Shown here one piece after another: positions 1-10,000 of a stretch of DNA of 64,000 nt. Under the pieces are notes generated by a model, which was given only the letters and a program-made list of their open reading frames with translations, did no database searches and was not told the origin of the DNA. The stretch lies in NCBI GenBank assembly GCA_013400115.1, contig VXBP01001901.1:1-64000 (forward strand), written 5' to 3'. A program made the position numbers and the translations under genes. The first letter of the stretch is position 1. Every line of letters begins with the position of its first letter. This stretch comes from Rhinopomastus cyanomelas (Eukaryota > Chordata > Aves > Bucerotiformes > Rhinopomastidae).

Positions 1-742
1 CACCTCTCCTGGCTGCCACGATTTGGCAGAGATTATAGATAGCGAGAGGGCAATAATATCAGCCAGTTCTCTCAGCACCCTTGGGTGCATCTCATCAGGG
101 CCCATGGACTTGTTCATGTTCAATTGGTGGAGCTGATCCCTAACCCAGTCCACGCTGACCAGTGGGGAGCACTCCCTCCTCCAGGCTTCCTCTCCTTCAT
201 CCAAGTTCTGGGAGACATAGGAGAGTTAGGCCTTAGATGTAAAGATGTTGCCTCCTCGTTCAGTAGTACCCCTACACCTTCCTTGTTCTTCCTTTTTCTG
301 CTGATGTATTTGAAGAAGCCTTTCTTGTTCTGTTTTACTTCCTTTGCCAGCTTCAAGAGGCTTTGGCTTTCCTTGTCGCTTTCCTACAAGCCCTGACGAT
401 TTCCCTATGGTTCTCTCAAGTGACCAATCCCCTCTTCCATAAATTGTAAGATTCCTTCTTCCCTGAGATTACCTTCAGGAGCTCCTTATTCAACCATTCT
501 TGAGCTCCTTTCCCCTCCAGAGCCTTAGCCCATGGGATTTCTGCAAGCATGTCCCTGCAGAGCACAAAGTTAGCTTTGCAGAAGTCCAGGGTCGCAATTC
601 TACTTGTTGTTCTGATTCTACTCTTTAGGATACTAAATTCCACCATGTCATGATCACTGTCCCCAAGGCTGTTCCTGACCTTAATGTGCTCAACCAGGAG
701 TCTTCCCTTCTTCTGGCGAGTGGAGACCATTATGCTCACCTA
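1..742 (-). mobile_element. CR1 LINE fragment, ORF2 endonuclease end and linker, cut by window edge
   Basis: Reading the minus strand, 739-416 gives a 107-codon open stretch with the CR1 ORF2 pattern GDSDHDMVEF, then ATLDFCKANF and IPWAKALEGKGAQEW, which is the end of the endonuclease domain and the linker before the reverse transcriptase. Around 356-120 the minus strand continues with a KGFFKYISRKRK-like segment in another frame. The fragment has frameshifts and cannot be active. It lies in an upstream intron of ENTREP2, antisense to that gene. Confidence 0.85.
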
Positions 743-1957
743 CTATGGCTAGCAGGTTAGGGTTTGGGTTGTGGGGGGGTTTTTTTTTGGTTTCTTTTTA
801 GTACGTCAGTGCGCACGTAGCCACGTACACACGCAGCCCGCGGCTCCTAGCACAAGAAATGAAAACAAGTTGAATGAAAGCAAGTTGAATGAAAACAAGT
901 CAATAGGACTGTAACATGGTCAATAAAGTCTTGCCCACTAAGTTCGGTATGAGAAGCAGAAAGGTACCATCTTGGTATCAGGTAGTGAAAATGTAGGGAT
1001 ACTACACATTTGATGTAATTGCTGATGGCTAAATTTACCAGTGAGTGAGCTTTACATTTCATCTGAAGTTGTGTCTTACTTTTAGATTTAGTTCAAAGTG
1101 AAAGTGTTCCTGGGAAGATGGCTCAGTCTGAAGTGGCTTAGTTGTCCTTGAAACTTTCTTCAAACACTTTAAGGGGCTTTGTAATATAAAAATGCTCGGT
1201 ATGTGCTTTGGTCAGCGAATCAGGCAAGGGTTTGCATACAAGAAGGGGTTCAGAAAGACTGAACATGTTGCCCAAAGAAGCTTTTGAAGCTCGCCAAGCT
1301 CAACCTGATAAGACTGGACCTGCTGAAGGAACTATTGCTTTATGTGTGCATTTTGCAAATAATTGGTGTGGTTGGATGCATGAAGCTACTTACGAAGTGA
1401 TGAAGTCTCAGAGTTCTCACTTCCCATCTATGCAAAAAGGTGTTCGGTTGAATGCACTTGCAGTTACTTCACTGGAAAAACTTCTGTGGTAGGTGTCAGC
1501 GATAGCAATGGGTGTGATAACTTGGTCTTGATTAGGACATATCCAGTGTTACCAGAGGCTTTACTGGCCTGGAAATGGTCAGTAGGGCACAAGGAGAATT
1601 CTTCCTAATCGAAATTGTAAACAATAAAATGGCAAGTTTTAAAGGGAATATTTTTAGAGATGGCTTGTAATGTGATCACAGAACCTGGTGCAAGGAAGCT
1701 AATTGAACTTTTTTTTAATCTAAACTTCATGAATCTTTGAATCACTTCACAGCATAGATTTGGAATATGTGTAGAAATAGTTGGATGCATTATTCAGAGA
1801 AACATGAGTAGAATTACAATAATCCTCATTCTTCAGCTGTATTCATTGTAATACCTACTGTTCTTTTCTCTGCTTACAAGTTTACACAGAAAGGGGAGGA
1901 GATGGAGCAGTTGCGTTAGTCAAGTATGAACATGTTATGGGCAAAGTGAATCACAGG
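743..1957. other. ENTREP2 upstream intron, mostly unique sequence
   Basis: Non-coding sequence between two CR1 pieces. It holds a G/T homopolymer stretch at about 772-790, a short three-fold repeat of a GAAAACAAGTTGAAT-like unit at about 857-902, and an unidentified 94-codon plus-strand open frame at 1208-1492 (see findings). I see no splice-flanked exon that I recognise. Confidence 0.5.
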
Positions 1958-2036
1958 ACTGTTAGTTGAGGGTTGGACTGGATGATCTCCAGAGGTCTTG
2001 TCTGACCTCTATGGTACGACGATTCTGTGATCTGGT
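1958..2036 (+). mobile_element. CR1 3' tail fragment
   Basis: Contains the diagnostic CR1 3' UTR phrase GGTTGGACTGGATGATCTCC followed by the degenerate tail GATTCTGTGATCTG. Only the last 80 bases of the element are present. It directly abuts the next CR1 piece, which starts inside ORF2. Confidence 0.75.
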
Positions 2037-2727
2037 ATCTTTAATGTGGATGTGGTCTATCTTGACTTAAGTAAAGCATTTGAGACAGTCTCCCACAGCA
2101 TCCGTGCAGCCAAACTGAGGCAGAGTGGTCTGGATGATCAGGTAGTGAAATAGATAGTGAACTGGCTGCAGGATAGAAGCTGGAGAGTAGTGGTCAATGG
2201 GACAGAGTCTAGTTGGAGGCCTGTATCTAGTGGAGTCCCCCAGGGGTCAGTGCTGGGACCAGTATTATTCAGTCTATTCATTAATGACTTGGATGAGGGA
2301 TTAGGGAGCACTGTCTGCAAGTTTGCTGATGACACAAAGCTGGGAGGAGTGGCCAACACTCCAGCAGGCTGTGCTGCCATTCAGTGAGACCTGGAGAGCT
2401 GAGAAGGAAGATATTGAATGAACTATAACAAGGGCAGTGTTCAAGAACAACCCCAGGTACCAGTCTAGGTTGAGGACTGACCTGTTGGAGAGCAATGTAG
2501 GAGAAAGGGACCTGGAGGTCCTGGTGGCCAGCAGGATGACCATGATCCAGCAACGTGCCCTTGTGGCCAAAAAGACAAATGGCATCCTGTGGTGGATTAG
2601 AGGGAGGATGGTTAGTAGATGGAGAGAGGTTCTCCTCTCCCTCTACTCTGCCTTGGTGAGACCACATCTGGAGTACTGTGTCCAGTTCTGGACCCCTCAG
2701 TTCAAGAAGAACGCAGAACTGCTTGGT
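2037..2727 (+). mobile_element. CR1 LINE fragment, reverse transcriptase region
   Basis: The plus strand encodes broken CR1 ORF2: DVVYLDLSKAFE-like, then GVPQGSVLGPVLFSLFINDL, then FADDTKLGGVAN, which are reverse transcriptase motifs including the FADD catalytic signature. From 2437 a second frame gives LVASRMTMIQQ and LVRPHLEYCVQFW. Stops and frame changes show it is dead. The element stops abruptly at a single unknown base at 2728, so its 3' end may be lost at an assembly join. Confidence 0.9.
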
Positions 2728-3005
2728 NGTTCTCTTCTGATTTCTTTATTGTTGCTGCTGAAGAAATGAAGTAAGCCAGTGCATTTGTTTTGCTGAGTAG
2801 AAAGATAGCTTCAGAAATATTGGTGCCTGGCAATCTAGTTAGACCTTGAAGTTGTGTTGCTCTGGTTCTGGTTTGTATCATTAAAAAGATGGTTGTTATG
2901 TGATTGTTTACCACCATGACTTGCATTATGGTCAACAGTTTACTCTGTTCTGTACTCTAATTACTTCTTTGTTCCCTCAGTAAAAGGAGGAAGTGAAAGG
3001 TATTG

Positions 3006-3251
3006 TAAGTTGCAGCAGAGGAGGTTCCGCCTCAACACAAGGGGGAACTTCTTTACTGTGAGGGTCACGGAGCACTGGAACAGACTCCCCAGGGAGGTCG
3101 TGGAGTCTCCTTCTCTGGGGACTTTCAAGGCCCCCCTGGATGCGTTCCTCTGTGATCTGTGTTAGATAGTTTTGTCCTGCTCCGGCAGGGGGGTTGGACT
3201 CGATGATCTCTTGGGTCCCTTCCAACCCCTAACATCCTATGATCCTATGAT
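3006..3251 (+). mobile_element. CR1 LINE 3' end
   Basis: Encodes the end of ORF2 (RRFRLNTRGNFFTVRVTEHW-like) and then the 3' UTR phrase GGGGGTTGGACTCGATGATC, finishing in a repeated ATCCTATG tail. It is in the same orientation as the fragment ending at 2727 and could be the continuation of it, with about 280 bases of other sequence and an unknown base between. Confidence 0.85.
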
Positions 3252-3925
3252 ATTTGATTGGTTTGTTTTGTACTGTATCGTTTCTCTGGATGGTGTTTTT
3301 ACTAAAATAGTTTCATAGAAAAAACCCAGAAGAATCTAATGGTTGACTCTTGTTCTTCTGAAGGATGGTATTCTGTACTATTGACCTCAGCATTGTTTTC
3401 TCACTTTAAGCTGATGTTCTTCTACCTGAAAATGTCAGTAATGCAAATTAAATCCGTGGATTTTCGTTTCATGTCTGCATACCCAAGTCAGTCAGCACTG
3501 CATTAGAGGATGTTCTTTTGTTGCTTTGGTGCTTTCTGCAAAGGCTGAAATTTCATATATAAACTGTATTTCCAGTCAAAAGGTGTCTGATGTTCACATT
3601 TATTTGAATCACAAACTTTGTGTATGTTTGTGAACCTGGGTATTCCTTTCTGTGAGTCAGTCAGGACTTACATAAAATTGGGAGGCAAATGGATGATTTC
3701 TAGATGGGTGGGGGAAACTAGGCAGTAGTCAAGTCTAGTTTGGATTTAGTTTTCACTTAGTATGAGGCTCAAGATATTGTCAGACTCAAGTTCTTTAAAG
3801 TGTATAAACTCTTGCTATCCATGTAATTGTATGACAGGCTGGAAATTCTTGAATGTTTAAATGGTAAGTTTTTTCTTGTTTGTCTATTGCAGTGAATAAT
3901 AATTGGCTTTTTGTCTGTTTTCCAG
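3252..3925. other. ENTREP2 intron, no recognisable feature
   Basis: AT-rich intronic sequence. It ends in a pyrimidine-rich acceptor (TCTGTTTTCCAG) just before the first coding exon in the window. Confidence 0.6.
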
Positions 3926-4036
3926 ATAACCTTTTTCATGCTGCTGTCTGCAGTGTGCGTAATGCTGAACTTGGCTGGTTCCATCCTCTCTTGTCAGAAC
4001 GCTCAGCTGGTAAAGTCCCTGGAAGGATGTCAGTTG
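3926..4036 (+). CDS. ENTREP2: ENTREP2 coding exon, third membrane segment
   Basis: 111 nt, phase 0 to 0, 37 codons beginning ITFFMLLSAVCVMLNLAGSI and ending SLEGCQL. The acceptor is TTTTCCAG and the donor is GTGAGT. It encodes a membrane helix and the start of an extracellular or lumenal loop (SCQNAQLV). Confidence 0.95.
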
Positions 4037-7000
4037 GTGAGTAATGAAAAACAAGTCTCTCATAAAGAGCAGTGGATTTTATTTTTAATTTGTTTGGTTT
4101 TTTAGACACATATTCCTTTAATTTTCCAAGCAGTATGTGTTTAGTAGACTCATCTATAGGCAATACAACACAAAAAGTCATGTTGAGTAAAGTTTGAGAG
4201 TCAAAGTGCTGATGTACTTGCAGTTTAAGTAAGTGCATTAAAACTTTGAAGTGCAGTTTTGTCACTTCAGAAAGTAAGTTGGACTATTAGAAGGAATTCC
4301 TTCATAGTGTCATAGTACAAATGATAAACAGAAGGTAGAGTACAGGCTACATCAAAGCAATGCAATGATTAATAAAGGATCAGGAATGTGCACACGTACA
4401 TACCACAAGATGTTGATGTGACTTATTCTTCTGACAATTCTGTAAGCCAGTCCAAGGATCAAGGCCATCAGCAGGAAGCAGTTTTCTTTATCATCTGTCC
4501 TTACATGATGTAAGGATAATGTCACATAACCCATCATCATGACATCATCCACTTGTCAGCCTCAGTTCTCAGCACTTCAGTGATAAAAAGACATTTTTCT
4601 CTCTAATGCCAGTGTATGACTTCACAAAATGCTTGTGCAGCGCTTTTACTCAGCCATTGTTGTAAAGCTTTTGTCCAGTAAGCCCCTTCAGGCTTCTGTT
4701 TGCTCATAATATGTTTAATTAAACTAGATGAAAATACCATCAATCTTTTTGTTCAGGTATTTTGAAAGACACATGAAAAATACAGAGTGAGAAACCATTT
4801 GGGTGTGAGCTGTCACATGCCTTCACCTTGTTTAGTCAGGAAGGGGGCTTTTCCTTATGAAATATTCCATCTCCTGGTAAAGTAGCTGGGTTTCATTTTG
4901 ATGTGGAGCTAATAATGTGGTAGAGCTGGAAAAATCAGCTGTTGGTACCTGGAGCTGTTAGAAGATGCATACAGTATGTATGTTGTGGGATTTGTTGGGG
5001 GTTTTTTAATTATAAAGATAAGTATCATAGATATTTTTTGTGGAAGATTTTCGAAATGAGTCTTACTAATTGTTTTGAGACCCTTACTTTGGTATTAACA
5101 CTGTTTACAAGTTGCTTCAAGGGATGGTATTATATCAGGATATCCCATGAAGACGTCAGAAATGCCTTTGCTATCAGCATAGAAGGAAGAATAGTCTCCC
5201 AAAGTTAATGTCTTCCTAAATATACAGTGCAACTCTGCAATTGTGTTAAGTCCTCTATCTGCTATAATTTTCAAACATGATGTTTTGACCTCAGTGGCCA
5301 AGGACAGAGGCACCTGTCAGTTTTGTGCCTCACTGGATTTCAGCTGACAAGCTGTTTCCAGGGCCAGAAGATCCTCGAGCCCAACAGACGGCAGGAGGCA
5401 GGAGTTCTCATGTGTGATTGTAGCGGGTTGAAACTAAGGAACTGCTTTGCAGTAAGGTCTTGATGACATCTCGGATAAATTTGCCAGACAATGGATAGCT
5501 TAGGGATACTGGAAAGAAGTTTATTAACCCAATAGCTGTATACAGAAAAGAAGGAAAGAAAAAGAAAGGAAAAAACCAATCAAGTTAGTGCACACAAACT
5601 AGAAACTGTGTCACAAATGCCATCACACTATCTGAGGAAAATACAATGGGAAGTCACTATCGTTTGGGCCTTGGGTCACGTCAGAGATCTGGAAAACAAG
5701 AGCATGCTAATCAAGCAGAGACGAGTGCCACCACCCTCTCCATTAATGCCCACATTGCACCCCCGGTGCAGGCGATGTGCATTCCCAACAAAGAATCCAG
5801 TCTCTGTCTTTCAGATCCAAGGTTTAAGGATTCTCAACTCCTTCTGCTTTCTTCAACTAAGCACGAAGGAGTTCTCCCCCAAAACGTAAAGTACCCCCAG
5901 TCTTCCTCAGCGGCAGAAAATGACAAACAGCTTCTCTTCCTGCTGACCGATCTCTCCAAAATGGCAGCGAGCAGTCGCATAGCCCCGGTCACACGCGGGA
6001 TCCAAGACGGAGACCGATTGTATGGCTGTATCAACAGGGCCGCCCCCCACACTCTGCACTTGACCAAGAGGGTTTTCCAAGACCTTCTCCTCGCTTCTCT
6101 ACTCACGGCCGGCGCCGGGCTGGAGAGAGCTGTGCAAAAACCAATACATGTCCTTCCCACGGCGACAGCGGTGCCACTGGAAGCCGCGGCAAAATCGCAG
6201 CTGGCGCCGAGCCGGGGAGAGCTGTGCAAAGCCGGTGCGTCTCCTTCCCACGGCAGCGGCACTGGAAACTGTGGCCGAGCCGCATTCCCCGCACCCCCCA
6301 GCACCATCCCAAGAACAGGTGGTGGTGGGGCGCTCAGCTAAGACCCTGCAGCCCAGGAGAGAGAGCAAACAGCCTGCTCTGCTTTTTATAGGCTGACCTA
6401 GCCATGCACTTCCGGGGCAGGTCCTGGGACAGTGACACCCTCCCCAGGACAGGTTCCTGGTGGGGGAGGGGTCCTCTAAAGCAACACAACTACTTTTCTC
6501 TTGTTCTTCATGAAAGCACAACTTCAGCACATCTGAAAATTCTAGTAATTTTCAAACTGCAACAGTGATGCAGAGAAGAGTCCCATGGCTGGGGCCGCTG
6601 CCATGGCACCTGCGAGAGGTTTAAGCAGGGCAAAACCTCAAGCCATTGCAGTTGGGTTTTTTCAAAGTGAGTTGTGTGCGGTAGACCAGGGCTTGGCCAT
6701 GGCCTCTGTCTGGCCAGAGTAGACATGGCAGCCCAGACAGACCCAGCATGGGAACAGGTGGCTGTGTGGGCTTTGGGCTACAGNATGCTGCTCCGTGGGG
6801 GGGTGGTTGCACTGAAATCTTGCTTCTCCAGTCCATAGTCAGGATTGTGCAGCATCAGGTCCGGGCCGAGAGCAGGAAGGGCTGCGTGGAGCTGGGGTGG
6901 CGGCAGGAATAAGGGTCCTCTGAAGACCACTGAAAAACCGTGGCAAATCACGGCCGGCGCTGGGCTGGAGAGAGCTGTGCAAAAACCGGTGCATGTCCTT

Positions 7001-10000
7001 CCCACGGCAACAGCGGTGCCACTGGAAGCCGCGGCAGAATCGCAGCTGGCGCCGGGCTGGGGAGAGCTGTGCAAAGCCAGCGCATCTCCTTCCCATGGCA
7101 GCGGCACTGGAAACTGTGGCCGAGCCGCATTCCCCGCACCCCCCACCACCATCTCAAGAACAGGTGGTGGTGGGGCGCTCAGCTAAGACCCTGCAGCCCA
7201 GGAGAGAGAGCAAACAGCCTGCTCTGCTTTTTATAGGCTGACCTAGCCATGCACTTCCGGGGCAGGTCCTGGGACAGTGACACCCTCCCCAGGACAGGTT
7301 CCTGGTGGGGGAGGGGTCCTCTAAAGCAACACAACTACTTTTCTCTTGTTCTTCATGAAAGCACAACTTCTGCACATCTGAAAATTCTAGTAATTTTCAA
7401 ACTGCAACAGTGATGCAGAGAAGAGTCCCATGGCTGGGGCCGCTGCCATAGCACCTGCGAGAGGTTTAAGCGGGGCAAAACCTCAAGCCATTGCAGTTGG
7501 GTTTTTTCAAAGTGAGTTGTGTGGGGTAGACCAGGGCTTGGCCGTGGCCTCTGTCTGGCCAGAGTAGACATGGCAGCCCAGACAGACCCAGCATGGGAAC
7601 AGGTGGCTGTGTGGGCTTTGGGCTACAGAGAGGGCCAGAGCCTGACCCAGGCAACATGAGACCACTGTGAGAACCTCTTTGTGTGCTGTGAGCAGGGGAT
7701 GATCTGCTCAGCCTGGTTGCAGAGCTGCGTGAGAAGCTTGTGAGATTGAGAGGCATTAGGGAGACTGAACAGGAGACAGACCGGAGGAGCCAGTCTCTGC
7801 CATCCTTGGCACAGAGATGGGAATCCCCATCAGGGAGCCCCCAGCTTCAGCAAGTCTCTGTATCCCCTCCCTGTCAGGCCAACAGGAAGATCATTGAGGA
7901 AAAGAGCTAATAGAGGCAAGTTCAGGTAGGAGCAACAGGTGAATCCTCTCTTGCCCACCTCTACCCTTTCCCTCACACCCCATTGCCTTTGAGCAACAAG
8001 TATGAGGCTCTGAATAGAAAAGGACAGGTGAATGAGAATGGACACATTGGGCAAAGTACACCGACCAAGCCAGAGCTGTCTACTTGGTCCGAGTACACAG
8101 AAGAAATGAAGGGTTGTAGGCAACTCTGTTCTGAGGGGGACAGAGAGTGCAATATGCTGTACAGACCCTCCTCACAGTGAGTCCTCTTCTACCTGGAGCC
8201 TGGGTCGAGGACGTCACTAACTTAGTGTGCTGATTTTGACATGTGGTGGAGAGGAGGCAGCTACTAGAAATCTGAGAGTTGGGAAGAGTTTGAGGATGTT
8301 GCCCAGATGTGTAGGGATGAGGTCAGGAAAGCCAAGGTACAGCAAGGGATGCAAAGGCGAACAAGAAAGGCTGCTACAAGTATGCAAACCAAAAAAGAAA
8401 GGTTAAAGAAAGCAGACCCCTCCAAAGAAATGTCAATGGTGAGCTAGTAACAACAGATGAAGAGAAGGCCTAGACCCTCAGCAATTTATTTGCCTCAGTC
8501 TTTACTGGCAATCTCTGTCCTCACAGCTCTCATGTCAGTAACCCACAAGACAGAGATCTGGAAGACAAAGTCCCTCCTGCTGTAAAAGAAGATGATCTTA
8601 GGGACCTAATCTTACTCAAGTTCATGGAACCTGATGAGATGCATCTGAGTCCTGAGAGAACTTGCTGGTGTACTTTCCAAGCCACTCTCCATGATATTTG
8701 AAAAGTCCTGGCACTTGGGTGAAGTCCCTAGTGACTGGAAGAAGGCAAACATTGGGGCCAGTTTTAAAAAGAGTAGAAAGGAGGACCCTGGGAGCTACCA
8801 ACCTGTCTGCCTCCCCTGGGAAGATCATGAGGCAGATCCACCTAGAAGAAGTGCTAAGGCCCACGCACAACAGGGCGATGATTCAAGAGAGTCTGCAGGG
8901 CTTTACCAGGGCTAAGTTCTGCCTGACCAGTATAGTGGCTTTCTGCAATGGGTGACTGTGTCAGTGGACAAGGGAAGAGCTGTGGATGTCATCTGTCTGG
9001 ACTTCTGCAAGGCCTCTGACATGGTCTCCCATGTTCTAAGTAGGAGAGGTATGGGTTTGATGAATGGACTGTTCAATGGATAAGGAATGATAATGGATAA
9101 TGTTACCCCAATCTTTAAAAAGGGAAAGAAGGANAGAATGGACTGTTCAATGGATAAGGACTGTTGCATCCACAAGGTAGTAGTCAGTGACTCAATGTCC
9201 AGATTGAAAACGGTGATAAGGGGTGTACCTCAGAGGATCAGGGTTATTTAATATCTTCATTAATGATGCTGACAGTGACACTTGAGTGCACCCTCAGTAA
9301 GTCTGCAGAAGACAGCAAGCTGGGTGGTGCAGTCGATAGCCCAGTGGTACGTGGTACAGGAGGCCATCCAGAGGGACCTGGACAAATGAGCCCAGGGGAA
9401 CTTTCCAGGGTTCAACAAAGCCAAGTGCAGGGTCTCTTTTTTTAATTTGTTGGGTTTTCTGACTTATCAGAAAAGCCCATGGAAGATTCTGCATTTATTT
9501 AACATCTAGGAGTAATTGCTGTCACAAAAAGTGTAAATATAGTTTTGGAAAAGTGTATTTATCTTGATTTATACTTTCTCTGACCTTTTGGGTTTTCTCT
9601 CCACAGATTAAATTCGACAGTGATGGTGTCTGTGTTTGCTGTGAAATGCAGCATCAAACATCAGGCTGCAGTAACTTGGGAGAAACCCTGAAACTGAACC
9701 CTCTGCAGGAGTGTAACGTTGTGCGGCTGACCCTAAAGGTGTGTTAGTAGAGGAATTAACAGTTTGTTTCAGTTTTAAGTAGATATAAGAACAGTTTTAA
9801 ATAGATATAAGATACGTTGTTCCAGAAAGCTGCAATCAGAGGTGTGGTTGGAGTTGTTTAGTACGATTGACACCAAAGAAACACAAGGCAGTAACAGAAT
9901 GATGAAGTATTTCATAATACTGAAATTTGATGCCCTGTTTTAAAGTTCAAAATAGGCAGAAATCCTGCAAAAGGTATTTAATAAATATGTAAGTGTTATT

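Larger units (their letters stand above)
5419..7640 (-). mobile_element. LTR-like element (ERVL-type LTR suspected), minus orientation, with internal duplication
   Basis: Read on the minus strand, a TATA box (TATAAAAAGC, 6390-6381 and again 7235-7226) is followed about 0.9 kb downstream by AATAAA (5525-5520). The element may end at ...CGCTACA (complement of TGTAGCGGG at 5419), a CA-type LTR terminus. The GC-rich middle carries about 90-base tandem units (GAGAGCTGTGCAAA at 6125 and 6218, repeated at 6970 and 7063). This layout (U3 TATA, GC-rich transcribed part, poly(A) signal) fits a solo LTR. No gag, pol or env coding sequence is visible. The far boundary near 7640 is uncertain because of the 680-base duplication. 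A CpG-rich host promoter on the minus strand is the alternative. Confidence 0.42.

Noticed and set aside
5646..6341. Plus-strand 231-codon open frame in the LTR-like region considered as a protein
   Set aside because: GC-rich repeat composition, open frames on both strands over the same bases, and no recognisable domain. Openness is explained by low stop-codon density in GC-rich repeats.
6778..7236. Several overlapping open frames on both strands in the second repeat copy
   Set aside because: They mirror those in the first copy at an offset of 845 bases and arise from the same GC-rich repeat.
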